Assembly: GCF_030815125.1 (NCBI RefSeq)
Contig: NZ_JAUSWH010000003.1
Coordinates: 248,001 to 312,000, forward strand
DNA length: 64,000 bases
From: Allorhizobium paknamense
Lineage (GTDB): Bacteria; Pseudomonadota; Alphaproteobacteria; Rhizobiales; Rhizobiaceae
Direction of reading: 5' to 3'
The position numbers and the translations under genes were made by a program. Shown here piece by piece: positions 29,963 through 37,789 of the stretch. The first letter of the stretch is position 1; the number at the start of each line of letters is the position of its first letter. Below the pieces are notes generated by a model that did not search any database, was not told the origin of the DNA, and saw nothing but the letters and a program-made list of their open reading frames with translations.

Positions 29963-30088
29963 ATGCAGGAGCCGGACCCCATTCTTCCCAGCCTTCTGGC
30001 GCGGTCGGCGCTGGTCAGGCTGGCCTTTGCGCTGGGGTTGATCGGGCTGACCTGGCTTGCCATTCAATGGGCCGTGGCGCTGCCATGA
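29963..30088 (+). CDS. 41-residue membrane protein leading the zinc transporter operon
   Basis: A small reading frame beginning MQEPDPILPSLLARSALVRL and continuing as one hydrophobic helix (AFALGLIGLTWLAIQWAVAL) to a TGA that overlaps the ATG of the ABC ATPase gene (CCATGAG). It is the first frame after the Zur-like boxes, starts within 10 bases of them and has coupled translation with the transporter. That makes it likely to be real, although no ribosome-binding site is strong (GGACATTGGC). Function unknown: a transporter accessory peptide, or a leader that couples translation. Confidence 0.6.
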   Translation: MQEPDPILPSLLARSALVRLAFALGLIGLTWLAIQWAVALP

Positions 30089-30840
30089 GCGATCCTCTCA
30101 TACGCTTCAGCAATCTCACCATTGCCTATGATCGTCACCCGGCGGTGCATCATGTCTCGGGCACCATCGCGCGCGGCAGCCTGACGGCGATTGCCGGGCC
30201 GAACGGTGCCGGAAAATCCACGCTTCTCAAGGCCATCATGGGCGAGGTGCGGGCGGCAGAGGGCAGGGTGGAGCACCGGCTGTCACGGGCCGATTTCGGC
30301 TATCTGCCGCAGGCCGCCGAGATCAATCGCCGCTTTCCCATCAGCGTTCTCGATACGGTTTTGATGGGGGCATGGCCGCGCAGCGGAGCCTTTCGCAGCA
30401 TCTCCCGGCAAGATATGCAGGAGGCGCGCCGCGCCCTTCAAACGGTGGGGCTGGAGGGTTTCGAGACGCGCAGCATCGGCACGCTCTCTGCCGGGCAGTT
30501 CCAGAGGGTGCTGTTTGCGCGGCTATTGCTGCAGGATGCCAAGGTCATTCTGCTCGACGAGCCCTTTACCGCCATCGACGCCCGCACCACCCGCGACCTG
30601 ATCGAGCTGGTGCATCACTGGCATGGCGATGGCCGCACGGTGATTGCCGTGCTGCATGATTTCGATCAGGTGCGGGCGCATTTTCCTCAAACCCTGCTTC
30701 TCGCCCGTGAACTGATCAGTTGGGGTGAGACTGAAGAGGCGCTTTCGCCGCAAAACCTCTTGAAGGCCCGCGCCATGGCGGAGGCCTGGGACGAGCAGGC
30801 CGAGATCTGCATGCCCGAGCGTAAAAGGCCTGCGGCATGA
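30085..30840 (+). CDS. Zinc/manganese ABC transporter ATP-binding protein (ZnuC-like)
   Basis: A 251-residue ABC ATPase. Walker A is GPNGAGKSTLLKA, the Q-loop is in GYLPQAAEINRRFP, the signature is LSAGQFQRVLFARLLL and Walker B is VILLDEPFTAID, with the switch His in AVLHDFDQV. It energises import through the permease encoded next (ATGA overlap). The Zur boxes and the adjacent cluster A-I binding protein indicate zinc or another divalent metal such as manganese. Confidence 0.93.
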   Translation: MSDPLIRFSNLTIAYDRHPAVHHVSGTIARGSLTAIAGPNGAGKSTLLKAIMGEVRAAEGRVEHRLSRADFGYLPQAAEINRRFPISVLDTVLMGAWPRSGAFRSISRQDMQEARRALQTVGLEGFETRSIGTLSAGQFQRVLFARLLLQDAKVILLDEPFTAIDARTTRDLIELVHHWHGDGRTVIAVLHDFDQVRAHFPQTLLLARELISWGETEEALSPQNLLKARAMAEAWDEQAEICMPERKRPAA

Positions 30841-31709
30841 GCGCCTACGATCTCTTCATTGCGCCCTTCATGGATTACGGCTTCATGCGCCGGGCGCTGG
30901 TGGCGGCTCTCTGCCTCAGCCTCGGTTCCGGCCCCATTGGCGTGTTTCTGATGCTCCGGCGCATGAGCCTCGTCGGCGATGCCATGAGCCATGCGGTGCT
31001 GCCGGGCGCGGCCATCGGCTATCTGGTGGCGGGCTCTCTGTCACTGACGGCCATGGGCATTGGCGGGCTGATTGCCGGGCTTTCGGTGGCGCTGCTGTCC
31101 GGCATCGTCAGCCGCTCGACGCTGTTGCAGGAGGATGCAAGCTTTGCCAGTTTCTATCTCGCCTCGCTGGCGCTGGGCGTGCTGATCGTCTCGCTGCGCG
31201 GCTCGAATGTCGATCTGCTGCATGTGCTGTTCGGCACCATTCTCGCCATCGATACGCCCGCACTTTACCAGATCGGCGCCATTTCATCCTTCTCGCTGAT
31301 CGCGGTGGCGCTGATCTACCGGCCACTGGTGGCGGAGTGCCTCGATCCGGGCTTCCTGCGCGCCGTCGGCGGCAAGGGGCCGCTCTATCACTTCTTCTTC
31401 CTGTTTCTGGTGGTGCTCAATCTGGTCGCGAGCTTCCAGGCGCTCGGCACTCTGATGGCGGTTGGCCTGATGATGCTGCCTGCCGCCATTGCCCAGCTCT
31501 GGGCGCGCAGCCTGCCGCGCATGATGGCGGTGGCCGCAGGCGTTGCCGTCGGTTCCAGCTATTTCGGGCTGATCGCTTCCTACCATCTGGAGCTTGCCTC
31601 CGGCCCTACCATCATCCTCACGGCAGCGATTGTCTATGTCGTGTCGATCTTTCTCGCGCCTGCCGGTGTGGCCTGGCGTTTTCTACCCCTTCCGCATCTC
31701 AAGGGCTGA
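30837..31709 (+). CDS. Metal ABC transporter permease (ZnuB-like)
   Basis: A 290-residue membrane protein with eight or nine helices of the ABC-3 family. The signature region LMLRRMSLVGDAMSHAVLPG near residues 35-60 is the EAA-like coupling loop of metal permeases, and the C-terminal half has VGLMMLPAAIAQLWARSLPR. Its start overlaps the ATPase stop. It forms the membrane pore of the importer. Confidence 0.93.
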   Translation: MSAYDLFIAPFMDYGFMRRALVAALCLSLGSGPIGVFLMLRRMSLVGDAMSHAVLPGAAIGYLVAGSLSLTAMGIGGLIAGLSVALLSGIVSRSTLLQEDASFASFYLASLALGVLIVSLRGSNVDLLHVLFGTILAIDTPALYQIGAISSFSLIAVALIYRPLVAECLDPGFLRAVGGKGPLYHFFFLFLVVLNLVASFQALGTLMAVGLMMLPAAIAQLWARSLPRMMAVAAGVAVGSSYFGLIASYHLELASGPTIILTAAIVYVVSIFLAPAGVAWRFLPLPHLKG

Positions 31710-31735
31710 AGCCCTGTACCTCTGGAGATCCTGCC

Positions 31736-32635
31736 ATGAAGCCCCGTCACCTTCTTCTCTCCGCTGCCCTGCCGCTGGCTCTCGCCCTCGCTGCCGGTCC
31801 GGCGTCTGCTGAAACGCTGAAAGTTACCGCGTCGTTCACCGTGCTGGCTGATGTGGTCAAACAGGTCGGCGGCGATCACGTCGAGGTCTCAAGCCTTGTC
31901 GGCCCGAACGGCGACCCCCATGAATTCGAGCCGTCTCCGGCCGATGCCAAGAAGCTCAAGGCGGCCAAGGTGGTGTTCGTCTCGGGCGAGGGTCTGGAAG
32001 GCTGGATGGATCGCCTGATCTCGGCCTCCGGCTACAAGGACAAGCCCGTCACCGTGTCCGAGGGCATCAAGACCCGCACCATGGAAGAGGATGGCAAGAC
32101 CATCACCGATCCGCATGTGTGGAACAGCCCGGTCAATGTGAAGATCTGGGTCGCCAATATCGAAAAGGCGCTGTCTGCCGCCGATCCGGCCGATGCCAAG
32201 GATTTTCAGGCCAATGCGGAGAAGTACAACAAGCTGCTGGATGAGCTGAACACCTACGCCCATTCCAAGTTCGACAAGGTGCCGGCGGAAGAGCGCAAGA
32301 TCCTGACCAGCCATGACGCCTTCGGCTATTTCGGGCGCGAATATAATGTCAGCTTCCTGTCGCCGGTCGGCGTTTCCACCGAAAGCGAAGCCTCTGCCGC
32401 CGATGTTGCCAAGCTGATCGAGCAGATCAAGGCGGAAAAGGTGAAGACCTACTTCTTCGAAAATTCCAACGATCCGCGTCTGGTGCGCCAGATCGCCAAG
32501 GCCACCGGCGCCAAGGATGGCGGCGAGCTTTACGTCGAATCCCTCTCCGACAAGAAGGGACCGGCTCCGACCTATGAAAAGATGTTCCGCTACAATGTCG
32601 AGCAGCTTTCCAAGGCCATGCAGAAATCGAGCTGA
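31736..32635 (+). CDS. Metal ABC transporter substrate-binding protein (ZnuA/AztC-like)
   Basis: A 299-residue periplasmic protein of the cluster A-I (TroA) family, with a signal peptide ending ...PASAETLKV. Metal ligands are visible: His in VGPNGDPHEFEPSPAD, His in ITDPHVWNSP, His in LTSHDAFGYFGREY, and the last acidic ligand near YFFENSNDPRLV. The His-rich loop of many zinc-specific ZnuA proteins is absent, so manganese or low-affinity zinc specificity cannot be excluded; the Zur boxes favour zinc. A strong terminator follows. Confidence 0.92.
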   Translation: MKPRHLLLSAALPLALALAAGPASAETLKVTASFTVLADVVKQVGGDHVEVSSLVGPNGDPHEFEPSPADAKKLKAAKVVFVSGEGLEGWMDRLISASGYKDKPVTVSEGIKTRTMEEDGKTITDPHVWNSPVNVKIWVANIEKALSAADPADAKDFQANAEKYNKLLDELNTYAHSKFDKVPAEERKILTSHDAFGYFGREYNVSFLSPVGVSTESEASAADVAKLIEQIKAEKVKTYFFENSNDPRLVRQIAKATGAKDGGELYVESLSDKKGPAPTYEKMFRYNVEQLSKAMQKSS

Positions 32636-32660
32636 TTGGTTCCCGCTATCGGCTTGATAG

Positions 32661-32700
32661 AGGCTGTTGCGCGCTCCCTACACGCGCAACAGCCTTTTCT
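32661..32700 (+). terminator. Intrinsic terminator of the metal ABC operon
   Basis: A 12-bp perfect stem GGCTGTTGCGCG (32662-32673) / CGCGCAACAGCC (32683-32694), loop CTCCCTACA, followed by TTTTCTTC. Confidence 0.9.
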
Positions 32701-32734
32701 TCATCAGCAGTGCGGTTATAGTCTTCCATGATAA

Positions 32735-32873
32735 CAGTCCGTTCAATAATCGCCGCTGGCCGTCTGCAAATGGCAATTTCTGCGCTTCCGGTACTCACGT
32801 ACGTTAAGTACGCTCCGTTCCGGTTCTCGAAATCACCATTTTCGCCAGGCCAGCAGCAATTCTTGAACAGACT
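32735..32873. repeat. Palindromic element sharing a core with the element at 2254-2401
   Basis: Terminal arms of 26 bases (AGTCCGTTCAATAATCGCCG... and its inverse) match with four differences. The centre (CTGCAAATGGCAATTTCTGC, ACGTTAAGTACG, ATCACCATTTTCGCC) is the core seen at 2280-2380, but the arms are unrelated to those of that copy. It stops just before the ribosome-binding site of the next gene. Confidence 0.8.
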
Positions 32874-32888
32874 GTAAGGAGGAATGCC

Positions 32889-33494
32889 GTGACAATCACA
32901 TCTTTGGACGAACTTTCCGCTCTTTATGGCGCCGTGCGGGAAACATCGCTGGCCAAGGAAATCGACCATCTGAATGCCGATTACGCGGCCTTCGTCCGCG
33001 CCTCGCCCTTTGTCATTCTGGCAACCGCCGGGCCGGAGGGCACGGATTGCTCGCCCAAGGGCGACCAGCCGGGTTTCGTGCAGATCCTGGATGAGAAAAC
33101 CATCGCCATTCCCGACCGCCCGGGAAATAACCGCATCGACAATCTGAAGAATATCCTCGCCGATGGCCGCGCTTCCGTGCTGTTTCTGGTGCCGGGCGTG
33201 GGTGAGACGCTGCGCATCAATGGCCGCGCCAGGATCACCGCCGATCTTGCCCTGCGCGAACGCTTCGCCGTGGAGGGCAAGCTGCCGGTCACGGTGATCC
33301 TGATTGCGATCGAACGGGTCTATTTCCACTGCGCCAAAGCGTTCCTGCGCTCAAAACTCTGGGACCCGTCCTCGCAAATCGACCGCGCCAGCCTGCCAAC
33401 CCCAGGCCAGATTCTCAAGCACATCGTCCATGGCTTCGATGGCGAAGCTTACGACCGTGACCTGCCGGCACGGGTGCAGGCGACATTGTATTAA
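32889..33494 (+). CDS. PPOX-type FMN-dependent flavoprotein (MSMEG_1061 family)
   Basis: A 201-residue split-barrel flavoprotein of the pyridoxamine-5'-phosphate-oxidase-like superfamily. It has ASPFVILATAGPEGTDCSPK, IAIPDRPGNNRIDNLKNIL and VGETLRINGRARIT, all family landmarks for FMN binding. The substrate is unknown. The GTG at 32889 follows TAAGGAGGAATGCC, a very strong ribosome-binding site adjacent to the end of the palindromic repeat. Confidence 0.88.
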   Translation: MTITSLDELSALYGAVRETSLAKEIDHLNADYAAFVRASPFVILATAGPEGTDCSPKGDQPGFVQILDEKTIAIPDRPGNNRIDNLKNILADGRASVLFLVPGVGETLRINGRARITADLALRERFAVEGKLPVTVILIAIERVYFHCAKAFLRSKLWDPSSQIDRASLPTPGQILKHIVHGFDGEAYDRDLPARVQATLY

Positions 33495-33540
33495 GGTTGT
33501 ATTTTATTTTGATCGCCTCTATCCAGGAGGGAAAGAGCAA

Positions 33541-33581
33541 GTCAATTCATGATTGACAAAGTGGGTGCGGAATACTAGATT
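33541..33581 (+). promoter_or_regulatory. Promoter and dyad ahead of the structured RNA and abi gene
   Basis: A consensus -35 TTGACA (33553-33558), a 17-base spacer and a -10 TAGATT (33576-33581) predict a transcript starting near 33588, just at the base of the RNA element. A dyad GTCAAT-TCATG-ATTGAC (33541-33557) overlaps the -35, so a repressor may act here. Confidence 0.7.
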
Positions 33582-33590
33582 TTTGGTAAC

Positions 33591-33657
33591 AAGACCCGCC
33601 ACACGTGCTCTCTAAGGAGAGTGTGCTTCGCAAGAAGCCGTGCAAAAGGCGGGTTTT
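33591..33657 (+). ncRNA. Structured RNA directly upstream of the abi gene
   Basis: About 67 nt. P1 closes the element: AAGACCCGCC (33591-33600) pairs with GGCGGGTTTT (33648-33657), one G-U. CACG (33602-33605) can pair with CGTG (33639-33642). Inside are P2, CTCTC (33608-33612)/GAGAG (33617-33621), loop TAAG, and P3, CTTC (33626-33629)/GAAG (33634-33637) with a GCAA (GNRA) tetraloop. AAAA (33644-33647) is unpaired. The 3' P1 strand plus TTTTT also looks like a terminator and covers the only purine-rich stretch (GGCGGG) before the GTG start. It could be an antitoxin/guide RNA or a cis-acting leader. The fold was judged by eye. Confidence 0.7.
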
Positions 33658-33659
33658 TA

Positions 33660-34550
33660 GTGTCCAAAATTCCGTTTGTAAAAAATTCGTTTTCGCCTGC
33701 CGAGCTTCTCGCAAAGCTTGAATGCAGGGGATTGCTGGTTGAGGACAGGCAGTTTGCGCTTTCCTATCTTACCTTTGTTGGCGGGTATCGCCTTAAAGGC
33801 TATTATTTTCATGTTCTGGATGGTGAGACAAAGCACTTTCCTGCTGGTTACCGATTTCAACATATAGCGGACCGGTATGAATTTGACCGTCAACTGCGAG
33901 CCTTGACCTTCACCGTCATCACAAGGCTTGAAACGGCTGTTCGGACCACAATGGCCAATCATCTCAGCGATACCTATGGCCCTCACTGGTTTCTGAAGCA
34001 CGAACTCTTCCGGCAAACACATGACTGGTCTCTCGGGCGCTTGATCAACCAGATCGAGCATGAGGTAGACCGTGCGAAGGCAACGGCCTTTGTCAGCAAC
34101 TATGCCACGAAGTTTTCAGAGCCCTACCTGCCCCCGAGCTGGGCGGTTGCGGAATGCGTATCCTTCGCGATGTGGTCCAAAACCTATAAGTCTTTGCGGA
34201 ATGAGACCGATAAGAGAGCCATATCTGTGCGTTTCAAGGTCAATCAGCCAGATGTTTTTGCAAGCTGGCTGCATTGTCTGACAATCGTGCGCAACACTGT
34301 GGCCCATCATGGGCGGCTGCTGGGACATCGCTTTGCTGCGGGGCCGCAAAATTGCAAGGAGCGCAATCTCCTGTTTGATGATCCACACAGTCTTTATGCT
34401 GCGGCGACGGTCATGAACTACATGCAAACCGTCACACGGCTTCCCAATGGCTGGAAAGCCGATCTTCAAGCTCTGTTTGCCCGCTTCCCTCAGATTTCGC
34501 CGGAGGAGGTTGGCTTTTCAGCAGGCTGGCAGAGAAATCCAGGCTGGTGA
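33660..34550 (+). CDS. Abi family protein (Abi_2/AbiF-type HEPN nuclease)
   Basis: A 296-residue abortive-infection protein. The N-terminus has the family pattern FSPAELLAKLECRGLLVEDR, ALSYLTFVGGYRLKGYYF and FPAGYRFQHIADRYEFDRQL, then RLETAVRTTMANHLSDTYGP with HWFL. The HEPN RNase motif R-x4-H is R211-NTVA-H216 in IVRNTVAHHGRLLGHR. HEPN proteins of this group are RNA-cleaving toxins used in phage defence. The GTG at 33660 begins three bases after the RNA stem; there is no other good ribosome-binding site. Base composition is lower in GC than the flanking genes, which suggests acquisition. It lies between a PPOX gene and a minus-strand HAD gene. Confidence 0.88.
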   Translation: MSKIPFVKNSFSPAELLAKLECRGLLVEDRQFALSYLTFVGGYRLKGYYFHVLDGETKHFPAGYRFQHIADRYEFDRQLRALTFTVITRLETAVRTTMANHLSDTYGPHWFLKHELFRQTHDWSLGRLINQIEHEVDRAKATAFVSNYATKFSEPYLPPSWAVAECVSFAMWSKTYKSLRNETDKRAISVRFKVNQPDVFASWLHCLTIVRNTVAHHGRLLGHRFAAGPQNCKERNLLFDDPHSLYAAATVMNYMQTVTRLPNGWKADLQALFARFPQISPEEVGFSAGWQRNPGW

Positions 34551-34608
34551 GTCCTCTCTCACCCGCCCGGATGACAAAATCTCGCGGAATGCCTTCCGTG
34601 ACGATGCT

Positions 34609-35217
34609 CTAAATCAAGCCGTAAGCCTGAAGATCACGCTTCAGCTTTTCCGGGCTTTCGAAATGCACCGCCTGCCAGCCGGCAAGTTTTGCGCCCTCAA
34701 CGTTCGCCACGCTGTCATCGATGAAGATGGCGTGTGCCGGGGAAAGATCAAAATCCCGGGCATGGCGCTCATAGATCGCCACATCCGGCTTGATCAGGCC
34801 GATTTCGCCGGAGACGGTCACGCCGCGCGGCAGGTTGAGGAAGGGGAAGATCTCGCGGGCCTCGGTAAAGGTGTCGGCGGCGAAATTGGTGAGCATGGTC
34901 ACGTCGCGGCCTTCATCGATCAGGCCCTTGAAGATCTCCACCGTGCCCTCATAGGCATGTGGCACCATTTCGCGCCAATGTTTCCGGAAGGCGCGGATAT
35001 GCGCTTCGCGCTCGGGATGCTCCGCAATCAGCAGGGCTTCCGCATCGGTCCAGCTGCGGCCGCGATCCTGTTCGAGGTTCCATTCATGGGTACAGACATT
35101 GGCAAAGAACCATTGCCGTTCCGCCTCATCGGGAATGATCCGGCTGAAGGGCAGGTTCGGATCGTAGTGGATCAGCACCTTGCCGATATCGAAAACGATG
35201 TGCCGGATCTCGGCCAT
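34609..35217 (-). CDS. HAD-superfamily hydrolase, YihX-like
   Basis: A 202-residue HAD phosphatase, subfamily IA variant 3. Motif I is HIVFDIGKVLIHYDP (IGxVL form), motif II is VTMLTNFAADTF, motif III Lys is in EIGLIKPDVAIYERHA and motif IV is AIFIDDSVANVEGAKLAG. This pattern fits YihX-type alpha-glucose-1-phosphate phosphatases and related 2-haloacid dehalogenase-like enzymes; the substrate here is not known. It is six bases downstream of mutY on the same strand, so co-transcribed. Confidence 0.92.
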   Translation of the reverse strand: MAEIRHIVFDIGKVLIHYDPNLPFSRIIPDEAERQWFFANVCTHEWNLEQDRGRSWTDAEALLIAEHPEREAHIRAFRKHWREMVPHAYEGTVEIFKGLIDEGRDVTMLTNFAADTFTEAREIFPFLNLPRGVTVSGEIGLIKPDVAIYERHARDFDLSPAHAIFIDDSVANVEGAKLAGWQAVHFESPEKLKRDLQAYGLI

Positions 35218-35222
35218 GAATA

Positions 35223-36323
35223 TTACCTCGCAGGTGTGAATGCTTCTGGAATGGCCGCGACAATAGCTTTTTTCATCACGGTGGGAAGCGCCTGTTCTTC
35301 AAGATTTGCAATGGGTTCCCACCATTCGTGATGGGAGTTTGCAAAGCCCTTCACATTTTCGACGAAGAACACCGAAAGCCTCAGTTCGAAATGGGTGAAG
35401 ACATGGGTGACCACGCCCTTTGCCTGCCATGCTGCGGTAAAAGGCGCGCTGGCTTCGGTGTCGTCGCCATCGATGCGGGCGGTCCATTCCGTTGTCGGCA
35501 CCTCCGTCATGCCGCCCAGAAGGCCCTTGTCCGGGCGGCGGCGCAGGAGAATGCGGTTCATGCCGTCCACCGCCACGAAGGCCGCCCCCAGCCGCACCGG
35601 CTTTGCCTTTTTCGCGGCCTTGACCGGAAAAAGCTCCGGGTCATGGGCGCTGAGCGCCAGACAATCATCGCGGAAGGGACAGAGCGAACAGGCGGGCCGT
35701 TTCGGGGTGCAGATCGTCGCCCCCAGATCCATCATCGCCTGGGCAAAATCGCCGGGACGGTCGGCGGGGGTGAGCGCCGCCACCTTCGCTTTCATTTGCG
35801 GTTTGGAACCGGGCAGGGGATCGGCAATGGCATAAAGGCGGGAGATCACCCGCTCGACATTGCCATCCATCACCGCCGCCTGCCGGTTGAAGGCAATGGC
35901 GGCGACAGCGGCTGCGGTATAATCGCCAATGCCGGGAAGCGCGCGCAATCCCTCTTCGCTGTCGGGAAAGACACCGCCATGCTCTGTCGCCACCGCTTCG
36001 GCGCATTTTTTCAGGTTGCGGGCGCGGGCATAATAGCCAAGCCCGGCCCAGGCGGCCATCACGTCCTCGCTGGGCGCGGCGGCCAGATCCGTCACCTTCG
36101 GCCAGCGGGCGAGGAATTTCTGGAAATAGGGTTTGACCGCCTGCACCGTGGTTTGCTGCAGCATCACCTCGGAAAGCCAGATGTGATAGGGATCAGGCTT
36201 CACACCTTTTTTCGCCATGGGCGGCGAGATGCGCCACGGAAGATCGCGGTGGTGGCGGTCATACCAGACGAGAAGCGCGCCTGCGAGACGGGATTCATCT
36301 TTGGGTTGAATAAGCTTTTTCAC
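35223..36323 (-). CDS. mutY: A/G-specific adenine glycosylase MutY
   Basis: Removes adenine mispaired with 8-oxoguanine. The 366-residue protein has the helix-hairpin-helix region with the catalytic Glu in SEVMLQQTTVQAVKPYF and catalytic Asp in VMDGNVERVISRLYAI, the motif LPGIGDYTAAAVAAIAF, and the 4Fe-4S cysteines in CTPKRPACSLCPFRDDC. The C-terminal NUDIX-like recognition domain (ILLRRRPDKGLLGGMTEVPT) is complete. Divergent from the DUF721 gene. Confidence 0.96.
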   Translation of the reverse strand: MKKLIQPKDESRLAGALLVWYDRHHRDLPWRISPPMAKKGVKPDPYHIWLSEVMLQQTTVQAVKPYFQKFLARWPKVTDLAAAPSEDVMAAWAGLGYYARARNLKKCAEAVATEHGGVFPDSEEGLRALPGIGDYTAAAVAAIAFNRQAAVMDGNVERVISRLYAIADPLPGSKPQMKAKVAALTPADRPGDFAQAMMDLGATICTPKRPACSLCPFRDDCLALSAHDPELFPVKAAKKAKPVRLGAAFVAVDGMNRILLRRRPDKGLLGGMTEVPTTEWTARIDGDDTEASAPFTAAWQAKGVVTHVFTHFELRLSVFFVENVKGFANSHHEWWEPIANLEEQALPTVMKKAIVAAIPEAFTPAR

Positions 36324-36407
36324 ACTCGATCATTTGCCGTTGCGCTGTAAACCGCGCTATATCTAAGCGAATCAAAGATTCCAGCAAGGGTGGGATGGAT
36401 TTTCCCG

Positions 36408-36905
36408 ATGGCCGGTTACAGAAAAGGCGCCAGCCAGATTTCGGAACTGGCCAATGGCATCATCGATCCGGTGATTGCGCGCCGTGCGGGCATTTCCACA
36501 GCACTCCTCAGTTCCTGGGATGAGATTGCGGGCGCCGATTTTGCCGATTGCACACGGCCGGAAAAGATTGTCTGGCCGAGGCGGGACTATGCCGGGCAGG
36601 AGGTGGGACACCGCCCCGGCGTTCTCACCATTGCCTGCGAGGGTGCACGGGCGCTTTTCCTCAATCACGCCCAGGGCGAATTGATTGCCCGCATCAACGG
36701 CTTCTTCGGCTATCCCGCGATCGGCCAGATCCGCATCGTGCAGAAGCCGGTGTCCAATACCCATGCCAACCGGCCAAGGCTGCGGCGGCTGGATGCGGTG
36801 GAGGAAAAGCGCCTTGCCCGGATGACGGAGGGTATCGAGAGCGACAATCTCAAGCGCGCCATCGAAAGACTGGGCCGCGGCGTTCTGGCGCGCAAGAACA
36901 AATGA
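36408..36905 (+). CDS. DUF721 (DciA-like) protein
   Basis: A 165-residue protein of the DUF721/DciA family: LSSWDEIAGADFADCTRPEK, GVLTIACEGARALFLNHAQG and INGFFGYPAIGQIRIVQKP. DciA proteins load the replicative helicase DnaB in bacteria lacking DnaC. In alphaproteobacteria the short form sits next to mutY, as here. The ATG at 36408 gives MAGYRKGASQISELA; an in-frame GTG lies 18 bases upstream. The C-terminal 40 residues are basic and probably flexible. Confidence 0.82.
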   Translation: MAGYRKGASQISELANGIIDPVIARRAGISTALLSSWDEIAGADFADCTRPEKIVWPRRDYAGQEVGHRPGVLTIACEGARALFLNHAQGELIARINGFFGYPAIGQIRIVQKPVSNTHANRPRLRRLDAVEEKRLARMTEGIESDNLKRAIERLGRGVLARKNK

Positions 36906-37036
36906 CCATTATTTAATTTGCATCGAAACCGCCTATTTCTCACATAAGAGTTATGACCGGCGGTTCGCCTGGCCTTGTTTCGCCATGTGTGCCCGCTATA
37001 AGGCAAAGAAAGTCAACGCTGAGACCGGGTGTATCC

Positions 37037-37717
37037 ATGGCGAATTTCGAACTGACCTTGACCAAGCGCCGTCTTCTGGCGGGCATTGCCGCCGCTGCCA
37101 CGGGTGCTGCGGCCGTTTCCCTCGCGGGGCCTGCCCTTGCCGCGGATGTGCCGAAGGCCGAGCGCGATGTCGATATGACTGCCGTGCTGAAGCCCGGCAA
37201 TCTGCCGGAACAGGCGCTGGGCAAGCCGGATGCGCCGGTGAAGATCGTTGAATATTTCTCGATGACTTGCCCGCATTGCGCCCATTTCCACGCCACCACC
37301 TTCGATGCCATCAAGGAAAAATACATCGATACCGGCAAGGTTTACTTCGTGTTCCGCGAATTCCCCTTCGACCCCTCCGCAACGGCAGCCTTCATGCTGG
37401 CCCGCTGCGCGCCGAAGGATCAGTATTATCCCTTCATCACCATGTTCCTGAAGCAGCAGCGCGCCTGGGCCGCGCCCGCCGATGGCGATGTGAAGGGCGC
37501 CATGCTGCAAATGTCGAAAATGGCCGGTTTCTCACAGGAAAGCTTCAATTCCTGCTTGACGAACGCCCAGCTTGCCGCTGATGTGACGGCAGTTCGGGAC
37601 CGGGGTGCAAAGGATTTCGGCGTCAATTCCACCCCAACCTTCATCATCAATGGCAAGGTCTATACGGGAGACATGCCGGTTGACTCCATGTCGGCGCTCA
37701 TCGACAGCCTGCTCTGA
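37037..37717 (+). CDS. DsbA-family periplasmic thiol-disulfide oxidoreductase
   Basis: A 226-residue exported thioredoxin-fold protein. It opens with a twin-arginine-like start ([20 protein letters not shown]) and a cleavage region PALAADVP. The active site is [12 protein letters not shown] (CPHC) and the cis-proline loop is [11 protein letters not shown]. It makes disulfides in secreted proteins (DsbA/DsbG-like, thioredoxin_4 family); no dsbB is visible nearby. In rhizobia this gene regularly precedes smc. A terminator separates the two here. Confidence 0.92.
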   Translation: MANFELTLTKRRLLAGIAAAATGAAAVSLAGPALAADVPKAERDVDMTAVLKPGNLPEQALGKPDAPVKIVEYFSMTCPHCAHFHATTFDAIKEKYIDTGKVYFVFREFPFDPSATAAFMLARCAPKDQYYPFITMFLKQQRAWAAPADGDVKGAMLQMSKMAGFSQESFNSCLTNAQLAADVTAVRDRGAKDFGVNSTPTFIINGKVYTGDMPVDSMSALIDSLL

Positions 37718-37735
37718 TCCGGTCTTGCCGATGGC

Positions 37736-37769
37736 AAAGGGCGACGGCGAAAGCCGTGCGCCCTTTTTT
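37736..37769 (+). terminator. Intrinsic terminator between dsbA-like gene and smc
   Basis: AAAGGGCGACGGC (37736-37748), loop GAAA, GCCGTGCGCCCTTTTTT (from 37753). A GC-rich stem with one mismatch and a six-T tail. Confidence 0.85.
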
Positions 37770-37789
37770 GCGTTTGAAGGTTTGGCATT

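Noticed and set aside
33591..33657. Type III toxin-antitoxin (ToxIN-like) tandem RNA repeats
   Set aside because: Only one structured unit exists upstream of the abi gene, not a tandem array, and the protein is HEPN/Abi_2 rather than ToxN-fold.
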